This document shows, one piece after another, positions 1 to 9,442 of a DNA stretch of 64,000 nt. Position 1 is the stretch's first letter. The number at the start of each line of letters is the position of its first letter. The notes below the pieces were generated by a model, which had not been told where the DNA came from, made no database searches, and saw only the letters and a list, made by a program, of their open reading frames with translations. This DNA is from JBCCCJ01 sp039029315. Lineage in GTDB: Bacteria; Bacteroidota; Bacteroidia; J057. Both the position numbers and the translations under genes were made by a program. The stretch spans positions 110,810 through 174,809 of the forward strand of contig JBCCGK010000009.1 in NCBI GenBank assembly GCA_039029315.1, in the 5' to 3' direction.

Positions 1-2973
1 AATGGCTTGCATATAGTACAGAATGTTTTGCTTTACATGGACTTTGAGTCGAGCTACCTGAACCTTTCGGTTGACATGTTGGCTCAGTTGCTTACTGTAC
101 GCCAGGGTGAGGGCATTCAGTTCTTTCAATTCCCGATCCATCCTGACAGAGCGTTCCTTCTCCTTGGCCAGGGCCTCATCATAGGCCTCTCTGGCTGCCA
201 AAACTCTTGCCTCAGCCAATTCCGATGATTCTTCTCCCCCTCCATTTCCTCCAAAGAATTCCCATACATCTTCCAAAAATCCATCCCCTTCTTGTTCACT
301 CTGATAGAGTTTGTTATTGATCTGTTGTTCCATTGCACGATATCGGCTGGTTGTCAGTCGTTCCAATCCTCTGAGTTCTGCTTTCAAGCGGTCTACAATC
401 CGTCTTTGCTGGGCAATGTTTTTCCGAACTTCTTCCAGACCGACTTCATCTCCTGCGATTTGGTTGGAGAGGTATTGGAGAGCTGAACGGAAAGAATCAT
501 CGAGCAGACTTCTGTTGATGATCCAATCATGCGCAATGAGCCAGTCTTCATCTATCTCAGCTGGATTGGGAACTTCATTGGCAATCAGAACAATGGGAGT
601 GAGTCGATGGAGCTCTTCTGTAACCCGGTACCTTCGTTGTAATTCATACATCAGATAGGTTACCGTGATTTCACTATTTGTATTCTTGAGTTCCCCGGAC
701 TCCGTCATTTCAGAAGAGAAAGATTCCTCTGTTACAATCTCCTGAGAGCGTTCATTCTTGTATTCCTGGATCGCTTTGATGACAGATTCCCGAAACTGTT
801 TTTTGATCTCTGAAGAGGTTTTTTCTGCCTCATGCCCCAAAGAAGAACTGACTTTTCCATCAGAGAGAATAAAATCAAAACTTCCTTCTACATTGAGATT
901 GAAACTGGTTTTGGCTTGAGCACGCCGCATGATCTCCGCTTCCGCTTTGGTAGTGGTGCTGGACTCATCCCGAAGCATGCTGGAGGATTTTTCGAGTTCC
1001 TTAATCGAGCGTTTCTTTTTGAGGACTGTCTTTTTGGAGAATTTTTTCATTTCTCCCGGTGCAAGAGGAATGGTTTTGACCAATTCTCCTACCTGATATT
1101 TGATGGGGGTCCACTTTTGCCGATAAGTTGAGACAATCCCAAAATTGACACTGCGCTCCTGCCCATTGGCTGCGAAGACGGTAAAGGAATAGGGTTCTCG
1201 CAGACGCTCTTCCAGCTGTTGCAAAATCGTATGCAGTTGTGTATATCGATCATCTTCATTATTGCCAGTATTGCGAGAAGGGTTTCCTCTGGGGGGAGGC
1301 AAAGAACTGCCAGGGCGGGATGTCCCTTGATTTTGTGGATGGGGTTCGGTCTCATCTTCGCGTTGTCGTCTTCGTTTGTGTTGTGTTTCATTTTCAGGCG
1401 GCGAAGCATACATATTCGCACTGTATGCGCCATCATCTGTCATCACCACATCTGCTTCTGGAAGGTGCGTTTGTCCAATGCCGTTTTGCAAAAGATGTTT
1501 AATCCCTGTTCCCCCACTATTTCGTCGGATGCCATTGGGTCCATCTATGGAAGCTGCACGTCTTCTTGAATAGTTCGCTTTTTTGTAGGCACCTCTGATA
1601 TGCTTGAGTTCCTTCCTCAAGAGTTTGATCGGAGGCAAATTTCGGGCCTCCGGATCATCGGCTGAGGGTTGGCGGGGGTTGCCTCCCATTTCAGCCATCT
1701 CATTGTACAACTCTTCCGCCATATCGACCACATCGTCATCCAGCAACTCTGTCCAGACATCGTCAAAAGCAATCTGGATATGATGAAAATCGACATACAT
1801 CGGTGCATCTGCGGGACCTGAATCCAGACTGAATTGATCCACATTCTCCTGTATGTCTTCTCGATTCGAAGGCGTGAGTCCAAAGACCACCTCTTCTTCG
1901 GGTGCAGCCATGGGGTCAACCACTCGAGAAATATATTGAGGGATGTCTCCATAGTTGATCACTTCAACGCCATTTCCAGAAGGTTCTTGAGGAGGATCAG
2001 CAGCTTGTCCATCCACAATATCCAGGGCAATCTCACTGTCCTGTTCGGTAGTGCTTTGTTCCATTTTGCTGCGATTCACTTCTTTCTCCCTCGCCAAACT
2101 CAAGGGAGCTTTGTTGTCTCGTTCTTTTTTGTACAGGATGGTTTCGGCCAAATCCGCAGGGACATTTACATAATCCCCATTGCCATCCATAAAGGGAGCC
2201 AACAATATTTTTTCATCCTCTCCCAGCCGCAAAAATCCCTGGAAAGGAATCTTGGCTGCCTGGTTCAGGTTATTGCCGTTGATCGCTGAATTGATCTTGC
2301 TGTTTCGGACTTGTCTGGCGGTTTCCTCGATGTCAGTTCCTTCCTCAATGAACGTCCCGCTGTCTTTCAGATCTTTTGACACTTTGGAGACAGACTGCAA
2401 GAATCCAGGCATATATTGATCCCACCGATTCTCCATCAGGACTTTTTCCGTGGAGACTTTTCCTTGCCATAGATTCCGCAACTGCGTCTGCACCTGCTCT
2501 TCCTGCTGAATGCGGTGAGAATAGACATCAACGATATCTATTGCTTCATCAGGCAGGCGAATGTCTACACTTCTAAGTTGGGAAGTGGTCAGCTCTATCA
2601 CATAACTTTCCTCTCGCCCTGCCTGAAATACGGGTGTCGACAGATGAACGATATTCGGATGGAGGTGAGTCCCTTGTTTTTCTGGTCCAATAGCCAGCAA
2701 AATTATTCCAGGCCTCGACCCTTCTGGAATACCAGACAAATCTGAATCCTGATAGGAAAACTCAAACCCTCCATTTGAATCCGAAACTACAGATCCCAGG
2801 GAGGCGCCAGGGAACCCATTCCAAAATGCTGCAGAATCTCCAGGTAATTTGTTGATTGTGGGGAGTTTTGTCCCTGCAGAAAAATACTGAATCAAGACGT
2901 TGATTCCAGGTAGGCCACGTCCGCTTTCGACATGCCTGATCACACCAGTGATCTGGTTTTGGGTTGTACTCAT
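1..2973 (-). CDS. Large cytoplasmic-type protein of unknown function, 3' end outside window
   Basis: An open frame of 991 codons runs without a stop from ATG at 2973 to the window edge, so the C terminus is missing. I do not recognise the family. Residues about 5-130 start with ITGVIRHVESGRGLPGINV, which resembles a carboxypeptidase-regulatory-like (transthyretin-type) beta domain. The middle (about 250-640) is acidic, Pro/Gln-rich and low in complexity. A conserved-looking segment near 700-760 (TPIKYQVGELVKTIPLAPGE) is followed by charged helical stretches, and residues about 845-985 look like coiled coil. There is no signal peptide or membrane segment. No strong Shine-Dalgarno precedes the ATG. 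It lies 140 bp downstream of a response regulator gene on the same strand, so co-transcription is possible. Reading through the whole frame by eye showed no frameshift. Confidence 0.8.
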   Translation of the reverse strand, partial: MSTTQNQITGVIRHVESGRGLPGINVLIQYFSAGTKLPTINKLPGDSAAFWNGFPGASLGSVVSDSNGGFEFSYQDSDLSGIPEGSRPGIILLAIGPEKQGTHLHPNIVHLSTPVFQAGREESYVIELTTSQLRSVDIRLPDEAIDIVDVYSHRIQQEEQVQTQLRNLWQGKVSTEKVLMENRWDQYMPGFLQSVSKVSKDLKDSGTFIEEGTDIEETARQVRNSKINSAINGNNLNQAAKIPFQGFLRLGEDEKILLAPFMDGNGDYVNVPADLAETILYKKERDNKAPLSLAREKEVNRSKMEQSTTEQDSEIALDIVDGQAADPPQEPSGNGVEVINYGDIPQYISRVVDPMAAPEEEVVFGLTPSNREDIQENVDQFSLDSGPADAPMYVDFHHIQIAFDDVWTELLDDDVVDMAEELYNEMAEMGGNPRQPSADDPEARNLPPIKLLRKELKHIRGAYKKANYSRRRAASIDGPNGIRRNSGGTGIKHLLQNGIGQTHLPEADVVMTDDGAYSANMYASPPENETQHKRRRQREDETEPHPQNQGTSRPGSSLPPPRGNPSRNTGNNEDDRYTQLHTILQQLEERLREPYSFTVFAANGQERSVNFGIVSTYRQKWTPIKYQVGELVKTIPLAPGEMKKFSKKTVLKKKRSIKELEKSSSMLRDESSTTTKAEAEIMRRAQAKTSFNLNVEGSFDFILSDGKVSSSLGHEAEKTSSEIKKQFRESVIKAIQEYKNERSQEIVTEESFSSEMTESGELKNTNSEITVTYLMYELQRRYRVTEELHRLTPIVLIANEVPNPAEIDEDWLIAHDWIINRSLLDDSFRSALQYLSNQIAGDEVGLEEVRKNIAQQRRIVDRLKAELRGLERLTTSRYRAMEQQINNKLYQSEQEGDGFLEDVWEFFGGNGGGEESSELAEARVLAAREAYDEALAKEKERSVRMDRELKELNALTLAYSKQLSQHVNRKVQVARLKVHVKQNILYYMQAI

Positions 2974-3112
2974 GATTAAGGTGTTTATTAGTGATGTTTT
3001 CGGCCAAGTGTTATTGTCTTGACCTTAAGGTAGAGGTTTTTCCTGTACCCCAATTCCCCAAATGAGTATAAGACAAGAATGATTGAGAATTGGGCAAGTA
3101 TGAATGAGAATC

Positions 3113-3862
3113 CTAAAATTGTCGCAACAAATCGTCTTTCCTGCTGCGCGCAACCGGAATGGTCATCTTGTTTTTCAGGACCAGATATCCCCCATCCGAG
3201 CGAATGTATTCCTTGACAAAGTTCAGGTTGACCAAATGAGATTGGTGGGTCCGAAAAAAGTTGTAGGGAGACAACATCTCTTCAAATTCCTTCAGAGTTT
3301 TGGACAAGACTTTTTTGCGTCCATCCAACAGATATACGATGGTGTAGTTGCTGTCAGATGCACACACCACGATCTCATCCGGTTCTACAAACTCTATACT
3401 TTCCTGTGTGGGAAGTGCGATTCGGGACATTTTTCCTTGATCTTCCTGCTTGACATTTTCGATCAGGACTTCCAGTTGGCGAGGGGGAAGCTGATGCTTG
3501 CTTTTTTTGAGATGTCGATCCACAGCTTTGCGAAGTTCCTGGTTTTGGATCGGTTTCAGCAAATAATCCAGGGCACTGTATTTGATGGCCTTGATTCCAA
3601 AATCATCATAGGCGGTGGTGAAGATCACATCAAAAGAAATCTCCCCCAATTCCTCCAACACATCAAAGCCGTTCAGGAAGGGCATTTCAATGTCCAGGAA
3701 TAACAAATCAAAAGTCGTTTTTTTTAGAAATTCTACACCTTCTATGGGATTGGAATAGACAGCGATTACCTCTACTTCGGGACAATATTGTTCTAGTTTC
3801 CATCGGAGGGTTTCGATGCTGTGCTCTTCGTCGTCGATGATGATGGCTCGTTTGTTATGCAT
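3113..3862 (-). CDS. LytTR-family response regulator
   Basis: A 249-residue two-component response regulator. Residues 1-115 are a CheY-like receiver: acidic pair D10/D11, phosphoacceptor D57 in LLFLDIEMP, the TT switch near 82-83 and K103 in LLKPI. Residues about 145-249 are a LytTR DNA-binding domain (EIVVCASDSNYTIVYL, then FFRTHQSHLVNLNFVKEY). By family knowledge it binds promoter DNA as a dimer when phosphorylated. The cognate kinase is the gene immediately upstream, whose stop is 13 bp from this start, so the two form one operon. Target genes are not evident; the giant gene downstream is the nearest candidate. Confidence 0.95.
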   Translation of the reverse strand: MHNKRAIIIDDEEHSIETLRWKLEQYCPEVEVIAVYSNPIEGVEFLKKTTFDLLFLDIEMPFLNGFDVLEELGEISFDVIFTTAYDDFGIKAIKYSALDYLLKPIQNQELRKAVDRHLKKSKHQLPPRQLEVLIENVKQEDQGKMSRIALPTQESIEFVEPDEIVVCASDSNYTIVYLLDGRKKVLSKTLKEFEEMLSPYNFFRTHQSHLVNLNFVKEYIRSDGGYLVLKNKMTIPVARSRKDDLLRQF

Positions 3863-3875
3863 AAGCAGGAAGCTA

Positions 3876-6800
3876 TTACAGATCTTTGCGATGAAGTGGA
3901 ATGGTGATAATAACTTTGGTCCCTGATCCGATATTGGTGATGGGATCTTTCAAATCTATGATGTCGACAGAGGCATCTACCTGATACAATCGTTGGATCA
4001 TGTCGATCCGATCCTTGGTCAGCTTCATGCCAATTGAAGCTTTTTTCTTTCGTGTATAACTCGACTTCAAGGTTTGTGCTTTTTCACGACCAATTCCATC
4101 ATCCTCGATCACACAGCGTAATTGCGTATCCAGTTGGTGAATGGAAACACGAATCTTTCCTGATCCCTGTTTGTGCATCAGGCCATGCCAAATCGCATTT
4201 TCTACATAAGGCTGGAGCAACATTGGCGGGATCTCAACCATATCGATACTCAATTGAGGGTCCAGCAAAAATTCATATTCGAATCGATTTTTGAATCGAA
4301 GTCGCTCCATGTCCATGTACAGTTTGAGGGCTTCGAGTTCATTGGTCAAGTTGATATATTCTGAGCGGGAGTTCTGTAATATCAGGCGAATCAATCGGGA
4401 AAACTGGTTCAGGTAATCAGAGGCTTTTGCCGTCTCGTTCTTGATGATATAATAATCAATAGAGTTGAGAGAATTGAAAATAAAATGCGGATTCATTTGT
4501 GAGCGAAGGGCATACAATTCGGCAGAGGTGAGTTTTCGTTCGAAAGCAGCCTTTATTCGTTCTTCATATCGAATCTTGCGAATTCTGGCTCTGATCAGGA
4601 GGAGTGCACTGATGCAGAAAAACAGGGCCAATCCTGTCTTGAACCACCAACTTGCCCACCAGGGAGTAGAGATGAAGACGTCTATGGAAAATTCTTTTTC
4701 GCCGGCCAGCCCTTCATTGTTGAATGCCCGGACATGGAAGGTATAGGAACCACCCGGCACATTGGTATAATTGGCAAATCTTCGATTCCCAGCAGCTACC
4801 CATTCATCCTCAAATCCTTCCAGTTTGTATTCGAATGTATTTTTCTCTGCCAGAGTATAGCTGATTGCAGAAAACTCAAATGAAAAAAAGTTCTGGCTAT
4901 AATCCAGATATATATCCTTGATTGTCAACAGGCTGGTATCTGCAAATAATGGTTTGGCAAATACTTTGAATTCCGACAAATAAGGTCGTGGCCGCTCTGT
5001 GTTGAGTTGAAGACTATCGGGATGGAAGATTGATATCGCATCTCTATGCCCCAATACCATTTCTCCCGTAGACAGACGTTTCATCAACCAAAGCTGATCT
5101 CCATTTATGCCATACTCCTGACGAATGTGAAATACCTTTTTACTTTGGGGGTCGACTTGCACCAGGCCTTCATTGCTGATTGCCCAAATGTTTCCATTGT
5201 GATCTTTCTCCAGGAAAATTGGGACATAGGCTTCATCTCCTTTTGCAATAGAGATCTTGCCTATGATCCCCTCTTCTGGATGATCCACCTGTGCATATGC
5301 CAGAAAGGAATCATAGCTCCCCATCCACATATGCCCATAAGAGTCTTCCACAAAATTTTTCACATCTCTATGCACAAGTTCAGGATGAACGGATTCCAAT
5401 CTGTGAAGAAAACTATCTGTTTCCGGAAAATACACGCTGTATCCCTCGGGTCGGCTGATCCAGATATGTCCTTGACTGTCTTCAAGCATATCTTTGACTC
5501 TTGCGCCAGATACAAATGGATCAGGATAGTCCAAAATCGTTGGTAGGGAGGCGTAGGTATTTGCATCCAGATCATAGCGAATCAATCCTCCTCTTGTATT
5601 GGAGATCCAGAGGTCTCCCTGGCTATGTAACAACAATTCCCGAAAGCTTCTGGGATGGATGTGAGCTTGGTGCGGAAATGCTTTCAACACACCTGTGCCA
5701 ACTGTATAGGTGAATAGACCTGCGCCAGCTTCCAGAAGCAACCATTCTCCACTGGGCAAGGATGCTGCATCCCAGATATTAAAGCTGGCTTTGGTTTCCA
5801 AAACTCCATCAGGTGCCGCGGTTTTGCTCCATGTCTCGCTTGAACGATCAAAATGGTAGAGGCCATCACTGAATTGGGACAGAATCAGTAATTCCTGCCT
5901 GTCGGGAAATTCGAGGACCTCTCGGGGGATGGTCTTATGATCTCTGGTAGTTAGGTGCTGGTAGCTATGAAGGTCGAATTGCTGGAGCAATGGGTCAAAC
6001 AGATACACCCCCCGCTCTGATTCCAGCCAAACTCGTTGCTGCTCATCAATATACGTGATTCCAAATAAGGAATCAGTCTGATTATTGTTTTTCTTGAATA
6101 GGCGGAATTCTTCTTCCTCTATGTCATACTCAAACAATCCATTGATATTGGTAAACCATAATTTTTTATCTGACCCAAATGTAAGATTGAGCGAGGATCC
6201 ATTCAGGAGAGACTCCAGCTGAGTTCCCTTTGGGGTGAGAATGTCAAATTCTTCCTTGGTCGGATCAAAAGCGATAACTCCTCTGTGCCAGGTTCCCATA
6301 TAGAGGGTTCCATTGATATCCTGGACAAATCCAGCCGACATTTGATTCAGATAGTACTCTTCCGTTTTGTTGGTATGTGGAATAAAAAACCAGCGTATCT
6401 TCCCGGAATACTTATTGAGTTGGAGCAAGCCATATTGGCTTTTTGCCCAGATCAGAGAGTCATTGTTTTGGTCCTGAAGGTATTCCCTGACATGATTCAC
6501 CCGAAATGCTTTTTCAGGGATATAGGTTTGAGGATCGAATGTGTATGGCAATCTTTCTACCTGCTCATTTTCCAAATGGATTCTTCCGAAGCCGCCCTGG
6601 CCGGATATCCAGTACACGCCCTGTCGGTCTCGATAGATATCAAATCTTTCCTGGGCAATATCTGTTGGCGAAACCAAGCTACCGGAATCGGTCTCTTGAT
6701 AGTTGTTAAAGGTTTCCTGATTCAGATCCAGAATACTGAATCCCTGATAGGTGGTAATCCAGATTCGATCCTCTTCAATGAGGAGATCTGTGATTGTATT

Positions 6801-7058
6801 GTTGTAAATGGAGGTGGAGTCCCGGGGATCATGGTCAAATACCTTCATGTGACTGCCATCATATCGCACCAGTCCCTTCCAGCTTGCTATCCAGATGAAT
6901 CCTTGCCGATCCTGTGCAATGGTGCTGATCCCGGCTGATGGGAGGCCATCTGCGGTATTGATCACAATGGGGTGATCAAATTTGTGTTGACCAATGATCA
7001 GGCTCGGTATCCAAATCAAGAACAGAAGGTATATTCGCGGCATATCTATCGATTTCAT
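3876..7058 (-). CDS. Beta-propeller sensor histidine kinase (LytS/His_kinase type)
   Basis: A 1060-residue sensor. A signal peptide (about 1-23, ending IIGQ) leads into two seven-bladed-type propellers of Reg_prop repeats (for example GFIWIASWKGLVRYDG, GDLWISNTRGGLIRYD) filling about 30-690, then a Y_Y_Y domain (about 700-775, VPGGSYTFHVRAFNNEG), one membrane helix near 805-825 (TGLALFFCISALLLI) and a cytoplasmic kinase. The kinase has the His_kinase box SQMNPHFIFNSLNS (His near 856) and a HATPase end with PYVENAIWHGL and DDGIGREK. This architecture is the Bacteroidota glycan- or environment-sensing type without a fused regulator; the LytTR regulator is encoded 13 bp downstream. The ligand cannot be told from sequence. 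Confidence 0.95.
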   Translation of the reverse strand: MKSIDMPRIYLLFLIWIPSLIIGQHKFDHPIVINTADGLPSAGISTIAQDRQGFIWIASWKGLVRYDGSHMKVFDHDPRDSTSIYNNTITDLLIEEDRIWITTYQGFSILDLNQETFNNYQETDSGSLVSPTDIAQERFDIYRDRQGVYWISGQGGFGRIHLENEQVERLPYTFDPQTYIPEKAFRVNHVREYLQDQNNDSLIWAKSQYGLLQLNKYSGKIRWFFIPHTNKTEEYYLNQMSAGFVQDINGTLYMGTWHRGVIAFDPTKEEFDILTPKGTQLESLLNGSSLNLTFGSDKKLWFTNINGLFEYDIEEEEFRLFKKNNNQTDSLFGITYIDEQQRVWLESERGVYLFDPLLQQFDLHSYQHLTTRDHKTIPREVLEFPDRQELLILSQFSDGLYHFDRSSETWSKTAAPDGVLETKASFNIWDAASLPSGEWLLLEAGAGLFTYTVGTGVLKAFPHQAHIHPRSFRELLLHSQGDLWISNTRGGLIRYDLDANTYASLPTILDYPDPFVSGARVKDMLEDSQGHIWISRPEGYSVYFPETDSFLHRLESVHPELVHRDVKNFVEDSYGHMWMGSYDSFLAYAQVDHPEEGIIGKISIAKGDEAYVPIFLEKDHNGNIWAISNEGLVQVDPQSKKVFHIRQEYGINGDQLWLMKRLSTGEMVLGHRDAISIFHPDSLQLNTERPRPYLSEFKVFAKPLFADTSLLTIKDIYLDYSQNFFSFEFSAISYTLAEKNTFEYKLEGFEDEWVAAGNRRFANYTNVPGGSYTFHVRAFNNEGLAGEKEFSIDVFISTPWWASWWFKTGLALFFCISALLLIRARIRKIRYEERIKAAFERKLTSAELYALRSQMNPHFIFNSLNSIDYYIIKNETAKASDYLNQFSRLIRLILQNSRSEYINLTNELEALKLYMDMERLRFKNRFEYEFLLDPQLSIDMVEIPPMLLQPYVENAIWHGLMHKQGSGKIRVSIHQLDTQLRCVIEDDGIGREKAQTLKSSYTRKKKASIGMKLTKDRIDMIQRLYQVDASVDIIDLKDPITNIGSGTKVIITIPLHRKDL

Positions 7059-7158
7059 CAGTCAGAAAGATACTGATTCCTTGCTTCCTCTGCCTTCCAG
7101 ATGAGTATTCTGCACAAACCAATGAGTATTGCTTCCGATTGCCTGAGAATCCAGATCC

Positions 7159-7857
7159 CTACCAGCCAAATTCCTGTGTACAATAGGCCAGGGGGATTTC
7201 ATCCTTTTCCAGCTCTCCTTCTCCAACTCGAATAGAACATCCCAAACGCCTGAGTCGATCATGAAGGAGATTCTCTCGATGACCAGGCGAACCCATCCAC
7301 CTCCGGACCAATTCCTGCGCGAAACTCAGGTATGTATGGCGCAGAATCTCTTCATGAGTATCATCTCTGTGAAAATAGGCAACCCCCTCCCTTCTTTTGA
7401 TAATGTATTTTTCATCTGCCCGATAGGCATACAAAAAGGCACTGGCAACATTTTCAGCTCCAGCATTGGCCTGGAACAGTTTATTTCTTCTATCGGGGGT
7501 TGAGATTCGCCAGTTTCGCCAATTATAATGAGAAACGAAAGCGTGCTTGGCCATGGCTCGGGTATGAAGGTCTGCCATATTCCTCAATCTGACTGAAAAA
7601 CGCAAGGGAGATTTTCCCGCCTGTACCCTGACATCATTGCTTACAAAGAATACTGCAGCATTGAGCAAGCCAAGGTCTAGTCGATCAAACTCCAGGGTAT
7701 CATGCGCCTCTTCAAGTTCTTTGAAGCTTTGCCAATTGTACTGGCCATATCGATCATCCCAGGAGGACAAACTCTCTTCCTGTGCTTGCACACTATTGGC
7801 AGATATCCAACCCATTACAAGCATCAAGCTATTGAAGTACAAGATCGATTTTTTCAT
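7159..7857 (-). CDS. Secreted CAP-domain (SCP/PR-1-like) protein
   Basis: A 232-residue protein with a signal peptide (MKKSILYFNSLMLVMGWISA) and a CAP domain: LGLLNAAVFFVSNDVRV with helix 1, MADLHTRAMAKHAFVSH carrying the first histidine, GAENVASAF, and SPGHRENLLHDRLRRLG near the C terminus. CAP proteins in bacteria are extracellular, of mostly unknown activity. A longer frame exists from TTG at 7863, but the ATG at 7857 is chosen because AAGGAGG lies at a proper distance upstream and the signal peptide begins there. It follows the VCBS-repeat gene by 13 bp, so the two form an operon. Confidence 0.85.
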   Translation of the reverse strand: MKKSILYFNSLMLVMGWISANSVQAQEESLSSWDDRYGQYNWQSFKELEEAHDTLEFDRLDLGLLNAAVFFVSNDVRVQAGKSPLRFSVRLRNMADLHTRAMAKHAFVSHYNWRNWRISTPDRRNKLFQANAGAENVASAFLYAYRADEKYIIKRREGVAYFHRDDTHEEILRHTYLSFAQELVRRWMGSPGHRENLLHDRLRRLGCSIRVGEGELEKDEIPLAYCTQEFGW

Positions 7858-7872
7858 CACCAAACCCTCCTT
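7858..7872 (-). promoter_or_regulatory. Ribosome binding site of the CAP-domain gene
   Basis: On the minus strand AAGGAGGGTTTGGTG directly precedes ATG 7857. This strong Shine-Dalgarno is unusual in this window, where most starts have none, and it decides the start in favour of 7857 over the upstream TTG. It overlaps the end of the upstream gene, suggesting translational coupling. Confidence 0.7.
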
Positions 7873-9016
7873 ATTTGCTTGTCCGGTTCCAATAGATAAT
7901 CAGATTATGAGACGCCCGTCCTGCTGCTATGATGTCTTGTTTGCCATCTCCATTAAGATCTGCGACCTTAAGATCTTCACATGCCATGACATTGTCATCA
8001 ATTAGATGCCTCACCCAGCTTCCTTTTTTTGTTCGTTCATATAAGCGGATGCCTGTTTTTCCGTTGGCATTGGGGTTTCGCCATCCAACCACAATCTGAT
8101 CCTCTCCTTTCCCCAACAAATCTGCACAGGCAAGGGCATGCCCCTGATTGAGGTCGTCCGTCAGAACTTCTCTCTTTATTTCGCCTTTCTTATTCCAGGA
8201 ATGAATAGATAAAATATTTCCATGAATGGGCTCAATCCCGGCAATGAAGGTTCCTTTTTTTCCCTTCCCTTGTCGAACTTCACCAAAGCCTACTCCTTTG
8301 ACCAGCCACTTCCCTGTCCAGCTATTGCCTGCCCAATCAAATTGTTGGATGCCTTCCTTTCCGCCAATAATGACAGATTCTGTCTGCCCCTCTCCCGGGA
8401 TAACATCAAAATTGTGAGTCATGTGCATGCCTGTTGGCACTGGCGTTGCCTGTACATGGGTTGTCCTCCCTAGCCAGGGATAAGTCAACAGCTTGACATC
8501 CTCTCCCGCTCCCTTTTGATTGCCTATTCCATGAAGCGGCAGGACCAATAACTGAAAGCTTCCCTCTCCCACCTTGACCCAATGCATCCGGTGAATTGTG
8601 GGTTCGTGATAAAGATGCATGGACGGCCAGCTCCGATTCACTTCTTCAGGCCGCTGAAGCAAATGGACAGAACCTGATTGGAAGGCGTCCTGTGTATTTC
8701 CGGGATTCCATTGAGCCCCTACTGCCATTTCGACCTTTCCATCCTCAGTCAGATCACGCGCTGCTAAACATACATTGTCTCTGATGGTAAGATTTCTTGT
8801 AATGACTCTCCGTTGCCAGGACCCATTTTGGTACCAAACAATTTCTGACTTGTCTGCCAGCAAGATATCGTCTTTCCCATCGCCGTCCAGATCTCCGATA
8901 GCAAGTCCATACCCGATGGCTACTTTCTGATCAATCACTTGTGCTTCGAACTGACCGAAGGCAAGAGATAGTGTACAAAACAATGTGGTGGTTAGGAGAA
9001 GAATCAAGGGGTTCAT
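7871..9016 (-). CDS. Secreted FG-GAP/VCBS-repeat beta-propeller protein
   Basis: A 381-residue secreted protein. The start is ATG 9016, which gives a clean signal peptide (MNPLILLLTTTLFCTLSLAFGQ); the frame extends 27 codons further upstream without one. Calcium-binding-type FG-GAP motifs of the form DxDGDGxxD are seen at both ends (AIGDLDGDGKDDILLAD near the N terminus, KVADLNGDGKQDIIAAG near the C terminus), typical of a seven-bladed propeller closed by N- and C-terminal blades. Repeats mention wells of field values (IVWYQNGSW, IRLYERTKKGSW). No T9SS sorting domain is visible, so it is probably periplasmic or exported differently. Probable operon partner of the downstream CAP gene. Confidence 0.85.
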   Translation of the reverse strand: MNPLILLLTTTLFCTLSLAFGQFEAQVIDQKVAIGYGLAIGDLDGDGKDDILLADKSEIVWYQNGSWQRRVITRNLTIRDNVCLAARDLTEDGKVEMAVGAQWNPGNTQDAFQSGSVHLLQRPEEVNRSWPSMHLYHEPTIHRMHWVKVGEGSFQLLVLPLHGIGNQKGAGEDVKLLTYPWLGRTTHVQATPVPTGMHMTHNFDVIPGEGQTESVIIGGKEGIQQFDWAGNSWTGKWLVKGVGFGEVRQGKGKKGTFIAGIEPIHGNILSIHSWNKKGEIKREVLTDDLNQGHALACADLLGKGEDQIVVGWRNPNANGKTGIRLYERTKKGSWVRHLIDDNVMACEDLKVADLNGDGKQDIIAAGRASHNLIIYWNRTSK

Positions 9017-9275
9017 AATGATATTTCGTAAGAGATAATTTGAAAAAGCGATTGTTGGAGAACAGAGATTATTACCATTTACGAAAAAAATATACATTTT
9101 TGGGAGCTCTCATACTTTTTATGCAATTTTTCATTACATTTTCTGTTTGAAGGATAGATAGATTGATCATTTATGTCTCAATCTAGTAGATTCCAGTTTA
9201 GTTTGCATCAACTTCCTTATTGATAAAAATTGCTTGGTATACGTGGTTAGGGAACGTAACTAAGCACTCATGGGT

Positions 9276-9308
9276 CGATTCCTTTTTAGGAATCGGCTTA
9301 TTTTTTTC
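9276..9308 (+). terminator. Rho-independent terminator-like hairpin with no gene before it
   Basis: CGATTCC / GGAATCG form a perfect 7-bp stem (9276-9282 and 9289-9295) with a TTTTTA loop, followed by GCTTA and seven T on the plus strand. The 426-bp gap 9017-9442 holds no convincing reading frame; its only clear structure is this hairpin. Because the flanking genes are both on the minus strand, the hairpin would end a plus-strand transcript that starts in the gap. Confidence 0.45.
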
Positions 9309-9442
9309 CCCAGAAAATACGAATGAAAACTGAAATGTGGAATAGCTTCTCTACTTCGCAACCCATCTGCTTGGGGAGCATCCCGTCTTTTTCAAAAAAA
9401 CGATCAAACAAGATAGGCAAAGACCACCTTCGCTTGGTTTTC

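Noticed and set aside
3104..3703. A 199-codon plus-strand frame opposite the response regulator
   Set aside because: It is antisense to a well-supported LytTR gene and shows no family features.
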